In this document: positions 8,293 through 16,398 of the stretch, in pieces
Layout: the number at the start of each line of letters is the position of its first letter
Numbering within the stretch: the first letter of the stretch is position 1
Origin: an uncultured Alphaproteobacteria bacterium
GTDB lineage: Bacteria; Pseudomonadota; Alphaproteobacteria; Rhodobacterales; Rhodobacteraceae
Reading direction: 5' to 3'
Assembly (NCBI GenBank): GCA_902530595.1
Contig: CACAAX010000015.1
Coordinates: forward strand, 1 to 37,315
Length of the DNA: 37,315 nt
Made by a program: the position numbers and the translations under genes
Notes under the pieces: model-generated
What the model was told of the DNA's origin: nothing
The model's input: only the letters and a program-made list of their open reading frames with translations
Database searches by the model: none

Positions 8293-9291
8293 ATGATAAG
8301 AAATAATAAAATCACTCTCTCAGTTGATTGTATGGGAGGAGACAACTCGGTAGATGATATTGTCGGAGGAGTGAAACAGTTTTGTTCTGAAAACATTAAT
8401 GATACCTTGCTCTTACATGGCGACAAAAAAGCACTTTCCAGAGCGCTTGATAAATATCCTGAGATAAAAAAGATGTGCAAAATTAGGCACTCAGACAAAG
8501 TAATTCAAATGGGAGATAAACCTTCTCAATCAATTAGGGGAGGGAAAAACTCAAGTATGTGGAATTCAATAGAGAGTGTTAAATCATCCAAAGCAGAGGT
8601 TGCAATTTCATGTGGAAATACTGGATCTTTGATGGCTATTTCAACTCTACTTTTAAGAAAGCTTCCTGAAGTTAAAAGACCTGCTATCGCTATCTTTTGG
8701 CCTTCAACCTCTGACCAAGGTTTTAATGTTGTTCTAGACGCTGGAGCTGATATCAAGGCACAAGCATCTGATCTGCTCGCTTACTCTAATTTCGGTTCAG
8801 ATATATTCTCTAAAGTTTTTAATAAACAAAGGGTCAAAGTGGGATTATTGAACGTTGGTACAGAAACACATAAAGGGAATGAACAACTAAGAAAAGCATC
8901 TGAGCTGTTTAAAGAAACTTTCACAGATGGAGAAATAGAGTACGTCGGGTTTGTAGAAGGCAGCGAATTTTCTTCTGATAAAGCTGATGTTATAGTGACC
9001 GACGGTTTTAGTGGAAACATCGCTTTAAAAACAGCTGAAGGTACAGCAAATTTAATTAAAAAATTTTTCTTGGATGAGTTTAGTTCATCAATATCTGGAA
9101 TATTCATGGGTCTCCTAATGAAAAGAAAGCTAAGGCGACTCAAAGAAAGAATGGACCCAAGAACTCTTAATGGTGGGGTCTTTGTTGGTTTAAACGGTCT
9201 GGTAATAAAATCCCACGGTAGTTCTGACTCCAAAAGCTTTTACTCAGCGTTAAAATTAGCAAAGAATATGTGTAAAACAAAGTCCACCTAG
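8293..9291 (+). CDS. plsX: Phosphate acyltransferase PlsX
   Basis: Makes acyl-phosphate from acyl-ACP, feeding PlsY in phospholipid synthesis; peripheral membrane enzyme. It is 332 residues, the normal size. Signatures seen: LSVDCMGGDNS at the N-terminus, SCGNTGSLMA, LLNVGTETHKGNE and TDGFSGNIALKTAEG, all typical of PlsX. The ATG at 8293 is fixed by the proximity of the conserved N-terminus. There is no clear Shine-Dalgarno site, and the start codon overlaps one arm of a short inverted repeat (TTAGCT at 8264-8269, AGCTAA at 8288-8293). It is 35 bases behind rpmF. Confidence 0.96.
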   Translation: MIRNNKITLSVDCMGGDNSVDDIVGGVKQFCSENINDTLLLHGDKKALSRALDKYPEIKKMCKIRHSDKVIQMGDKPSQSIRGGKNSSMWNSIESVKSSKAEVAISCGNTGSLMAISTLLLRKLPEVKRPAIAIFWPSTSDQGFNVVLDAGADIKAQASDLLAYSNFGSDIFSKVFNKQRVKVGLLNVGTETHKGNEQLRKASELFKETFTDGEIEYVGFVEGSEFSSDKADVIVTDGFSGNIALKTAEGTANLIKKFFLDEFSSSISGIFMGLLMKRKLRRLKERMDPRTLNGGVFVGLNGLVIKSHGSSDSKSFYSALKLAKNMCKTKST

Positions 9292-9310
9292 CTTACTGTA
9301 AAAACTTAAG

Positions 9311-9340
9311 TTGACATCGTAATAATACTTAAATTATTTT
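9311..9340 (+). promoter_or_regulatory. Possible promoter for ihfA
   Basis: A perfect -35 hexamer TTGACA (9311-9316) lies upstream of ihfA. The best -10 match is TATTTT (9335-9340) after 18 bases. That would start transcription only a few bases before the strong AAGGGGAGG ribosome site (9342-9350), which is tight, so the -10 assignment is uncertain. Confidence 0.3.
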
Positions 9341-9356
9341 GTAAGGGGAGGTTAGG

Positions 9357-9659
9357 ATGGCACGTAAAACATTAACTCGCCAAGATATTAGTGAGGCTCT
9401 TTTTAGACACGTAGGGCTATCAAAAAATGAATCTGCCTATATGTTAGAAACTGTTTTGGACCAAATATCGAACGCACTAATTGATGGTAAAAATGTTAAA
9501 CTTTCATCATTTGGTACTTTTACTCCAAGACAAAAACGGGAAAGGATTGGCAGAAATCCAAAAACGGGTGTAGCAGCTACAATAAAAGCTCGGCGAGTAA
9601 TAAGCTTCAAACCCTCCAAATTGATGAAAGAGCGGATTAACAAGTCTGAGAAACATTGA
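9357..9659 (+). CDS. ihfA: Integration host factor alpha subunit
   Basis: DNA-bending nucleoid protein that pairs with IHF-beta; used in recombination, replication and transcription control. It is 100 residues, the usual length. It opens [20 protein letters not shown] and has the DNA-binding beta-arm region [20 protein letters not shown] (P after [16 protein letters not shown]). A strong ribosome site AAGGGGAGG precedes the ATG. The stop codon overlaps the start of the MerR-type gene by four bases (TTGA), which indicates coupled translation, a pairing I recall as common in alphaproteobacteria. Confidence 0.95.
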   Translation: MARKTLTRQDISEALFRHVGLSKNESAYMLETVLDQISNALIDGKNVKLSSFGTFTPRQKRERIGRNPKTGVAATIKARRVISFKPSKLMKERINKSEKH

Positions 9660-10123
9660 GTATAAAATTTGACACCCAAAAAGCACCTAGAGCTTTCCGT
9701 ACCATATCCGAGGTGGCTGGAGAATTAGAGTTGCAACCATACGTGATTCGTTTTTGGGAAAGTCAGTTTAAACAAATTAAGCCCATGAGAGGAAAAGGGG
9801 GACGAAGATATTATAGGCCAAGAGACATTGATTTTCTAAGAGGTGTTAAAATTCTACTCCATGGGGAAAATTTTACGATAAAGAAAGTTAAAGAGACGAT
9901 TATAAAAAAAGGTAAAGAGTTTATAGTTGCTCAAACAAATGAAGAAATAGATGAATGCATAGACGTTGAAAAACAAAGTATACAAATTAACTTCAGCCAT
10001 ACTGGGAAGAGGACGATATATATCAAAAGCCTCGTTAGTGAAGAGAAAAAGATCGAGATTAATTCCCTAATAGCATCTTTAAATAAGTTACGAGAACAAA
10101 TGGTAGCTAGAAAAAATATTTGA
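9656..10123 (+). CDS. MerR family transcriptional regulator
   Basis: A 155-residue MerR-type regulator. Residues ~8-75 form the winged helix: [20 protein letters not shown] (helix-turn-helix with the [11 protein letters not shown] recognition element), then [20 protein letters not shown] (wing and linker helix). The C-terminal half is short and charged, with no recognisable effector domain; the single Cys is not in a metal-site pattern, so it is not a typical metal sensor. It starts at TTG (9656-9658), overlapping the ihfA stop by four bases. The ihfA partner and the tRNA-Pro gene seven bases downstream suggest one transcript. Its target is unknown. Confidence 0.9.
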   Translation: MSIKFDTQKAPRAFRTISEVAGELELQPYVIRFWESQFKQIKPMRGKGGRRYYRPRDIDFLRGVKILLHGENFTIKKVKETIIKKGKEFIVAQTNEEIDECIDVEKQSIQINFSHTGKRTIYIKSLVSEEKKIEINSLIASLNKLREQMVARKNI

Positions 10124-10130
10124 TTAAAAG

Positions 10131-10207
10131 CGGGCTATGGCGCAGTCTGGTAGCGCGTTCGTCTGGGGGACGAAAGGTCGTGAGTTCAAATCTCGCTAGC
10201 CCGACCA
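10131..10207 (+). tRNA. tRNA-Pro (anticodon GGG)
   Basis: A complete 77-base cloverleaf with the CCA end encoded. The acceptor stem pairs CGGGCTA with TAGCCCG. The anticodon arm is TTCGT-CTGGGGG-ACGAA, placing GGG at positions 34-36 (proline). The T arm is GTGAG-TTCAAAT-CTCGC, with the TTCAAAT loop. It lies seven bases after the MerR gene and only four bases before the ATG of the deaminase gene, so its 3' processing also shapes the deaminase mRNA. Confidence 0.97.
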
Positions 10208-10211
10208 ACAC

Positions 10212-11318
10212 ATGAGTAAATTTATGCTTTTAAAAAGAAAAGGGGCTCTACCTGCAGAGCAGATAATAGCTTTACATAAGCTATCATCTATAAAGTGTCT
10301 TCGACCCCTAACCGACAACCAAATCCAACCCGCTAGTATAGACTTACGACTTTCTAAAAAGTGTTGGGAAGTTGAAGCTTCATTTTTACCTGGAAACAAG
10401 AAAACTGTCAGACAAAAGCTATCTAAATTGAAAAAAAGGGAGATAGATATTGGTGACTTTAAGACACTTTCAAAAGGTAAAATTTATATAATACAAATAC
10501 AGGAAGAATTAAACTTGCCAGATAACATTTCAGCGGTAGCTAATGCCAAAAGTTCAACTGGAAGATTAGACATTTTGACACGATTGATCTCAGATAATTC
10601 TAGCTGTTTTGATCGAATCAGAAAAGGTTATAAAGGCAAAGTTTATGTGGAGATAGCTCCTATATCTTTTTCAATAACAATCAAGGAAGGGATAACACTA
10701 AACCAGCTAAGATTTCATAATGAGCAACAAATTATAACTGATCGACAACTGGTAAAGCTAAATACTAAATTTAATATTGTAGAAAATGCAACGCAGATAG
10801 ATAACGGCATCACGATCTCTGTCAATCTAAAGGGTAAAGAAAATGAACCCATAGGCTTCAAAGCAAAAAAAAGTTGCCCTGCAATTAATTTAAGTAAGCT
10901 TAACTTCTACGAAGTAGAAACTTTTTGGGAAAGACTATTCTCTAAAAAGGGTTATATCACTTTAGCGCCGGGAGCATTTTATATTCTAAGAAGTAAAGAG
11001 TACATTACTATACCGCCCCAAACAGCTGCCGAAATGGTTCCTTATGAAGTCAGGATGGGAGAGTTTCGCGTACATTATGCTGGTTTTTTTGATCCTGGGT
11101 TTGGTTTTACAAAAAATATCTTGGACAAGCGCTCAAAGGCCGTACTTGAAATTAGGTGTCATGAAACCCCATTTATACTGGAAGACAGTCAAATTATTGG
11201 CAAGCTAATATATGAGACACTGTCCAGAGTGCCAAATGCAATGTATGGAGAAATAATTGGCTCTAATTACCAGGGACAAACACTTAAGTTATCAAAGCAC
11301 TTTAAAAATTGGCAGTAG
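10212..11318 (+). CDS. dcd: Long-form 2'-deoxycytidine 5'-triphosphate deaminase
   Basis: Deaminates dCTP to dUTP, supplying dUMP for thymidylate synthesis. At 368 residues it is about twice the size of E. coli Dcd and looks like two dUTPase-fold halves in tandem, as in the long alphaproteobacterial form. The N-terminal half has ANAKSSTGRLDIL (S114, S115, R118) and KVYVEIAP (E147); the C-terminal half has HYAGFFDPGFGFTKNI (D294, P295, G296) and KAVLEIRCHETPF (E313). Catalytic signatures of the short enzyme are thus split between the halves. The ATG is only four bases after the tRNA-Pro CCA, leaving no room for an independent ribosome site; Met5 (10224) is an alternative start. The gene end is one base from convergent scpB. 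Confidence 0.88.
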   Translation: MSKFMLLKRKGALPAEQIIALHKLSSIKCLRPLTDNQIQPASIDLRLSKKCWEVEASFLPGNKKTVRQKLSKLKKREIDIGDFKTLSKGKIYIIQIQEELNLPDNISAVANAKSSTGRLDILTRLISDNSSCFDRIRKGYKGKVYVEIAPISFSITIKEGITLNQLRFHNEQQIITDRQLVKLNTKFNIVENATQIDNGITISVNLKGKENEPIGFKAKKSCPAINLSKLNFYEVETFWERLFSKKGYITLAPGAFYILRSKEYITIPPQTAAEMVPYEVRMGEFRVHYAGFFDPGFGFTKNILDKRSKAVLEIRCHETPFILEDSQIIGKLIYETLSRVPNAMYGEIIGSNYQGQTLKLSKHFKNWQ

Positions 11319-11319
11319 G

Positions 11320-11871
11320 CTAATCTCGGTTCAAATTTTTTACGGATAACCCAAGATCCCTAAGTTCCTTTACTCCTGGAAGATCTTTTGGACTGCTTAA
11401 ATCAAAATAATCAAGGAACTTATCGGTTGTTTGGAAAGTTACAGGACGACCTGGGCTTGATTTTCTTCTACCAAATTTTATCCATTCTAAACCCATCAAT
11501 AGATCAATTGTACCTGACCCCACAATAACGCCTCTTATTTCTTCTATCTCTAGCTTAGTAACTGGTTGATGATATGCGACGATAGCTAAGGTTTCTCTTG
11601 CAGCCCTTGATAAGTTCTTCTTAGCAACCATTTTCTTAACGAATAGGTGATCTAAATCCTTAGCAGTTCGGAGAGTAATTGAATTACCAACGCGTTTTAA
11701 ATTAACACCTCGTGTTTCATAATGTTTTTGTAGTGTTTCAATTATAGAGTCTATATCTGCATTTTGAGGCAAATTTCTCTTTAGATCCTTAATTGAAAGA
11801 GGCTCCGAAGAAGTAAATAGTAATGCTTCAATAACCCTCTCCATATCTTGTTGGTTCAAAGATAACTCCAT
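11320..11871 (-). CDS. scpB: Segregation and condensation protein B
   Basis: Kleisin-associated winged-helix subunit of the SMC-ScpAB condensin, which organises the chromosome. It is 183 residues. The two winged-helix parts are visible: MERVIEALLFTSSEPLSIKDL near the N-terminus and RAARETLAIVAYHQPVTKLEIEEIRG in the middle, then GRRKSSPGRPVTFQTTDKFLDYF, the ScpB signature for the second wing. The ATG overlaps the scpA stop by one base (TAATG). It ends the leftward operon dgt-argS-SPOR-scpA-scpB and nearly touches the convergent dcd gene. Confidence 0.95.
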   Translation of the reverse strand: MELSLNQQDMERVIEALLFTSSEPLSIKDLKRNLPQNADIDSIIETLQKHYETRGVNLKRVGNSITLRTAKDLDHLFVKKMVAKKNLSRAARETLAIVAYHQPVTKLEIEEIRGVIVGSGTIDLLMGLEWIKFGRRKSSPGRPVTFQTTDKFLDYFDLSSPKDLPGVKELRDLGLSVKNLNRD

Positions 11872-12647
11872 TAAACCGTCTTTCCGTTGCTAATTTTAGC
11901 CAACTCTAGACTAGAAAAGGCATTTTCTTGCTTCATTTGAATTTTTCCTAATTTTGTATATTCAAGTAATCCACAGAAGATAGATGCAGCACAGCGCTTG
12001 GCTTCAATTCCTGATACAGCATGTATTTCCTTAACCAAATTCGGGAAACTAATTAATGCTTTTGATCCCTTCACTTTTTGCTCAATAAAGCTAATCGCTT
12101 TGTCTAAAAACAAATATTCCTCTTTGGCGCCCAGAGGTACTTCATAATTTCTCTTATCTACAATCCCTACATAGGCCTTTAATATATCTGCCAACTGAAC
12201 CTTTAAAAGATCTTCTTTAACCACTCTTTCATCTCGATTGAGACTGCTTGGAAAAAAATTTATAAAAAGCTGCGGTCTATCAAATAGCCATATAGCCTTT
12301 TCTCTTATTTTAGCTAATCTTTGAAGTCTTAACGCCAATAGTTCATTTATCTTATCAGTATCTTCCTCTTTGAGTTCATCGTCGGGAATGATTAATTGAC
12401 TTTTCAATAACGTTAGCCATGAAGCCATAACTAGATAGTCTCCAGCAAATTCTAACTTGAACTTATACTTCTGGTCCCTTAGATAATCTAAAAACTGATC
12501 AGCAAGAATACCTAACTGTAATTTTTTTAGGTCTACCTTCTGCTTCTTTGCAAGCGTAAGCAAAAGATCCAACGGACCCTCAAATCCGTCCAAACTGACA
12601 TATAATTCAGGCTTGATATCCTTAGAATATTCTGTTGAATGCTCCAT
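11871..12647 (-). CDS. scpA: Segregation and condensation protein A
   Basis: Kleisin subunit that bridges SMC heads in condensin. It is 258 residues. The N-terminal SMC-binding region reads LDGFEGPLDLLLTLAKKQKVDL, diagnostic for ScpA; a middle region DYLVMASWLTLLKSQLIIP and an acidic linker follow; the C-terminal winged helix ends with TKLGKIQMKQENAFSSLELAK. It is translationally coupled to scpB through TAATG and starts 7 bases after the SPOR gene. In related Rhodobacterales a nagZ gene usually lies between these two; here it is absent. Confidence 0.95.
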   Translation of the reverse strand: MEHSTEYSKDIKPELYVSLDGFEGPLDLLLTLAKKQKVDLKKLQLGILADQFLDYLRDQKYKFKLEFAGDYLVMASWLTLLKSQLIIPDDELKEEDTDKINELLALRLQRLAKIREKAIWLFDRPQLFINFFPSSLNRDERVVKEDLLKVQLADILKAYVGIVDKRNYEVPLGAKEEYLFLDKAISFIEQKVKGSKALISFPNLVKEIHAVSGIEAKRCAASIFCGLLEYTKLGKIQMKQENAFSSLELAKISNGKTV

Positions 12648-12654
12648 TTCTTTA

Positions 12655-13386
12655 TTAATTATTACCTAATTCATTAAACAATAGGCACGAAAACTGTCTA
12701 CTAGAAAGTATTGAACACAACTTTTTACCTTCTTCTTCAGAACCAATATCAGTCAATTCAACCCGAAAAAAAATTGTTTCCCCTTCTAACTGCTCAAAAA
12801 CTTTTAAGTTGTTAATATTAAGAAGGGTGTCGTTTCTTCTTTTTATGAATTGTCTGAATTCATTTGCTTGCGACAAAGTATCAAATGAGCCTAAATAAAG
12901 TTTCAGTATCCCTTGCTGGTTTGTGGCCTCTGGCTCATCATTTTTTTCTTCATTACTATTAACTACCTCTCTGAGAGCATCCTCGATAGCTAGGGTTAAA
13001 TTTTTCTGATCACCTCTACTAAGTTCATTGACCTTTATCTCTTTTCGAAGATTAACAAGATTCTGGTCTGAATTTTTCAAAATGATTTCGTTTTTTTCTG
13101 GTGTCTTAGGATCACTCTCAAGGTTTTTGTAAATTGATAGATCTTCCTCATCGAATAATTTTCCACCAGGGTCATCAGGTTCAACCCTTATATCTCCATT
13201 TAAAGCATTTATTATAGGTAAATTATTTATATTCTTTTCAGGAATTTTAATTGCCCAATAGGAAATTAGACCTATAGTAACCAGTGAAAAAAAACTCACC
13301 AACCAACCCCCAACTAAGAACAAATAGTCTAATGCGGTCTTCTTCTCTGTGGAATAAGATGTTATGTCGTTTGCCTGTTCGCTCAT
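12655..13386 (-). CDS. SPOR domain membrane protein
   Basis: A 243-residue inner-membrane protein with the form of a septal-ring SPOR protein. One TM helix lies at about residues 20-48 (LFLVGGWLVSFFSLVTIGLI), followed by a long acidic, low-complexity periplasmic linker (about 50-155) and a C-terminal SPOR-like domain (about 160-240; ILKLYLGSFDTLSQANEFRQ is the first strand-helix unit). SPOR domains bind denuded glycan at the division septum. It sits between argS (14 bases) and scpA (7 bases), as in related genomes. The exact partner is unknown; the family is often listed only as SPOR domain-containing. Confidence 0.85.
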   Translation of the reverse strand: MSEQANDITSYSTEKKTALDYLFLVGGWLVSFFSLVTIGLISYWAIKIPEKNINNLPIINALNGDIRVEPDDPGGKLFDEEDLSIYKNLESDPKTPEKNEIILKNSDQNLVNLRKEIKVNELSRGDQKNLTLAIEDALREVVNSNEEKNDEPEATNQQGILKLYLGSFDTLSQANEFRQFIKRRNDTLLNINNLKVFEQLEGETIFFRVELTDIGSEEEGKKLCSILSSRQFSCLLFNELGNN

Positions 13387-13400
13387 TTTTTAATTTAACA

Positions 13401-15146
13401 TTAATACATTTCGTCCAAAGGAACAATACCTAGGATAGAAAGCCCGTTCTTTATGACTATCTGAGTGGACTTTGCTAAAACCAAACGTTTAATACATAAC
13501 TCTTTTGATCCCTCAACTATAAATCTGTAGGGACCAGAGTCACTCGAGGATTGATATAGACTATGAAAAGAGGATGCAACCTCGTTTAAATAGTAAACAA
13601 TTCTATGGGGCTCATGATATCTGGCTGATTGTTTTACAACATTCGGCCACTCTGAAAGTTTTTTTACCAAGGCCAGTTCGCTCTCCATGTATGGAAGGTT
13701 CATTTTCTCTAAATTTTCCATCTTCGTTAACGGCCACATGTTCAATTCCTCTGCTCTTTTAAAAATTGAAACTATCCTTGCATGTGCATAATTAACATAA
13801 AATACAGGATTATCTTTTGATTTAGACAGCGTTAAATCAATATCAAAATCTAATGGAATATCATTATTCCTGCTAAGCATGACAAACCTTATAACGTCAG
13901 AGCTAACCTCCTTTAAAAGATCTTGAATAAGTATATATTCACCAGCCCTTTTTGACATCTTCAGGACCTTTTTGTTTTTAATGAGTTTCACTAGTTGTAC
14001 TAGCTTTACTTCAAACTCAACGTTTTGTTCAGCGAACGCATTAATGACTGCCTTCAAGCGGCTTACATATCCACTATGATCAGCTCCTAAAACATCTATT
14101 ACCACATCAAAGCCCCTATTTAACTTATCTGCGTGATAGGCTAAGTCAGGCGCAAAGTAAGTCCATGATCCATCAGATTTTTTTATTGGTCTATCAATAT
14201 CATCGTCAAATTCGGTTGACTTAAACAACAGTTGCTCTCGCGCTTTCCAATCAGCGTGAGGCTTACCTTTAGGTGCGTCAATTATTCCTGTATAAATTAA
14301 CCCTTTATCTTTAAGTGCGCTAATAGATTTATCTATTGCATTGGAATCGATCATTGCTTGCTCCGAGAAAAAATTATCCATCTCTATATTTAGAGACTTC
14401 AGATCCGCTTTAATTACTCCCATCATATGTTCTATAGCAAAACTGCGAATATTATTATCTCTCTCAACCTCTTCAAGATTTTTGAGTTTATTACCATATC
14501 TTTCTATAAGCTTTTCAGCTATTGGAATTAGATAATCTCCAGGATAGGATTCGTCAGGAAGCTCTATAACTTCTCCCAACTTTTCTAGATATCTAAAATA
14601 TAAGGTTCTAACTAAAATATCGATTTGAGCTCCACCATCATTGACATAATATTCCCGAGTGACTTTGAAACCTACAAATTCTAATAACCTAGAAAGAACA
14701 TCTCCAAATACAGCTCCTCTAACATGACCAAGATGAAGCGGGCCTGTCGGGTTAGCAGATACAAATTCTAAGTTTACTTTTTTCCCACCGCCAAAGCTTA
14801 CCTCTCCATATCGGTTGTTAGATGAATTTATCTTATATATTAGCCTGTCCCAGAACTTAGGACTAATTGTTATATTAAGGAAACCTGGGCCATCAAGTGA
14901 TATATTAGATATCAGCTCGCTATCCCTTAACTTAAGACTTATTATTTCCCCTAAATCCCTAGGGTTAGAAGACAGTGCTTTCCCAAGAACCATCGCAGCG
15001 TTTGTAGAATAATCTCCTTGGTGTTGCTTCTTAGGTCGCTCCACCACAATATTATTCATGTTAATATGCTGTTTTAGATTTCTTTCATCAACCAATTGAT
15101 TGACACTATTGAGGATCTTATCTCGTAAAATATTGACAATATCCAA
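13401..15146 (-). CDS. argS: Arginyl-tRNA synthetase
   Basis: Class I synthetase charging tRNA-Arg; 581 residues, normal length. The N-terminal Arg-specific domain (about 1-90) contains YSTNAAMVLGKAL. The catalytic HIGH motif appears as HLGH (138-141) in ANPTGPLHLGHVRGAVFGD. The KMSKS-loop equivalent is LKMSKRAGEYI at about 395. The C-terminal DALR anticodon-binding domain includes NPVFYVNYAHARIVSIF. The start is TTG (15146-15144) behind a strong ribosome site (GAGGGAG). Upstream is dgt (21-base gap), downstream the SPOR gene. Confidence 0.97.
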   Translation of the reverse strand: MDIVNILRDKILNSVNQLVDERNLKQHINMNNIVVERPKKQHQGDYSTNAAMVLGKALSSNPRDLGEIISLKLRDSELISNISLDGPGFLNITISPKFWDRLIYKINSSNNRYGEVSFGGGKKVNLEFVSANPTGPLHLGHVRGAVFGDVLSRLLEFVGFKVTREYYVNDGGAQIDILVRTLYFRYLEKLGEVIELPDESYPGDYLIPIAEKLIERYGNKLKNLEEVERDNNIRSFAIEHMMGVIKADLKSLNIEMDNFFSEQAMIDSNAIDKSISALKDKGLIYTGIIDAPKGKPHADWKAREQLLFKSTEFDDDIDRPIKKSDGSWTYFAPDLAYHADKLNRGFDVVIDVLGADHSGYVSRLKAVINAFAEQNVEFEVKLVQLVKLIKNKKVLKMSKRAGEYILIQDLLKEVSSDVIRFVMLSRNNDIPLDFDIDLTLSKSKDNPVFYVNYAHARIVSIFKRAEELNMWPLTKMENLEKMNLPYMESELALVKKLSEWPNVVKQSARYHEPHRIVYYLNEVASSFHSLYQSSSDSGPYRFIVEGSKELCIKRLVLAKSTQIVIKNGLSILGIVPLDEMY

Positions 15147-15152
15147 TTTTTG

Positions 15153-15159
15153 CTCCCTC
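15153..15159 (-). promoter_or_regulatory. Ribosome binding site for argS, deciding a TTG start
   Basis: GAGGGAG on the minus strand, six bases before TTG (15146-15144). No ATG lies near the conserved N-terminus, so this site supports the TTG start. Confidence 0.7.
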
Positions 15160-15167
15160 AGATGTTT

Positions 15168-16322
15168 CTATTTAACGCATGCTCTTATTTGACCAAAAGT
15201 CTCTAGCGCTTCCTTATCGGTCATACTAGCAATGAAATCTCCAACAAGATTTAATTTCCTGTGTCTGAACGATTCAAATTTTGAATAATATTTATTATCC
15301 ATAAATGATAGTGGTATATTATCCATGTTATCAAAATAATACTCAAATAAAGTGTTTACTACTTCCTTTGCTTGACTTCTCATAAAATTTATCTCTTCAC
15401 TTCTATATAGGTTTTTAAAGAGATATTTCTTTAATTCTACCACTTTTTTGAGCGTTCCAGAGGAAAATGCGATTAGATTTGAAGTTTTGGTACCAGATGC
15501 ATTTTTTTGGAGATCTTTAATGTTCTTTTGTGTTTGAAAAATTAAATCGTTCACCAAATATCTTATTAAATCTCTGCAACCTTGTCCTACTGAAAGCGAG
15601 TCATGATATATTCTGCGTTGTTCTGACACCAAAAATTCTCCAAAAAATGGAGAAGTCCTTAAGTTCGTATAGGACAAAATTCCTGCTTCATGGCCATCAG
15701 CAATATCGTGTGCACAATAGGCGATATCATCAGATAGTGATGCTACTTGTGCCTCTAAAGATGGAAATAGGCTTAAATGGTGTTCACCACCACCCTCTCC
15801 CAACGCAATATTCTCATCCCAAAACAACCTAATAGTCTTATCTTTTTCATCAATAGGTCCATTGTGCTTAACTATCCCATCTAATGATTCAAAACATAAA
15901 TTTAGCCCAGAAAACTTCACGTATTGTCGCTCCAATATAGTGACTAATTTAAGGGTTTGAAAATTATGGTCAAAACCACCAACTTCTTGCATGAGATTAT
16001 TCAGCCTTTCTTCACCGGTATGGCCAAAAGGAGGGTGCCCCAAGTCATGGGCGAGGGCAATTGTTTCACAAAGATCGATATTTAGACCGAGATGGTTTGC
16101 GATAGTTCTAGCAATTTGACTTACTTCAATCGTATGTGTAAGTCGGGTTCTAAAAATATCATTGGTTGTAGAAAAGAAAACTTGGGATTTATTTTGTAAC
16201 CTCCTAAAAGCTTTGGAATGAATAACTCTATCTCTATCTCTCTGGAAATTTGATCTTATGGTACAAGGTTTTTCTTCATGCACTCGTCCTAAAGATATGT
16301 CGGGATTAGATGCTATCTTCAA
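15168..16322 (-). CDS. dgt: dNTP triphosphohydrolase, HD type (Dgt-like)
   Basis: HD-domain dNTPase that cleaves dNTPs to deoxynucleoside and triphosphate, involved in dNTP pool balance. It is 384 residues. The metal-site residues are visible: H63 in RTRLTHTIEVSQI, H92-D93 in ALAHDLGHPPFGHTGEE, and the downstream D in SLSDDIAYCAHDIADG. RDRDRVIHSKAFRRLQNKSQVF is the characteristic N-terminal block. It appears to be the short clade common in alphaproteobacteria rather than the E. coli form. The start is TTG (16322-16320); AAGAAAAGAG about eight bases upstream may serve as the ribosome site. It leads the leftward operon and is divergent from erpA. Confidence 0.93.
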   Translation of the reverse strand: MKIASNPDISLGRVHEEKPCTIRSNFQRDRDRVIHSKAFRRLQNKSQVFFSTTNDIFRTRLTHTIEVSQIARTIANHLGLNIDLCETIALAHDLGHPPFGHTGEERLNNLMQEVGGFDHNFQTLKLVTILERQYVKFSGLNLCFESLDGIVKHNGPIDEKDKTIRLFWDENIALGEGGGEHHLSLFPSLEAQVASLSDDIAYCAHDIADGHEAGILSYTNLRTSPFFGEFLVSEQRRIYHDSLSVGQGCRDLIRYLVNDLIFQTQKNIKDLQKNASGTKTSNLIAFSSGTLKKVVELKKYLFKNLYRSEEINFMRSQAKEVVNTLFEYYFDNMDNIPLSFMDNKYYSKFESFRHRKLNLVGDFIASMTDKEALETFGQIRACVK

Positions 16323-16337
16323 AAAAAAGCTCTTTTC

Positions 16338-16366
16338 TTGCCTATTTAATTAGACAAGTATATATT
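16338..16366 (+). promoter_or_regulatory. Candidate promoter for erpA-xthA
   Basis: TTGCCT (16338-16343), 17 bases, then TATATT (16361-16366). The -10 matches five of six consensus bases and the -35 four of six, with ideal spacing. Transcription would begin near 16373, about 26 bases before the erpA ATG. It lies in the 76-base divergent gap with dgt. Confidence 0.45.
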
Positions 16367-16398
16367 ACGCTAAAGCTTAAAATGTAAAGAAAGAAAAA

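Noticed and set aside
8781-9233. Long open frame of about 150 codons antisense to plsX
   Set aside because: It lies entirely inside the intact, well-conserved plsX gene, has no recognisable domain and no ribosome site; a shadow of codon bias.
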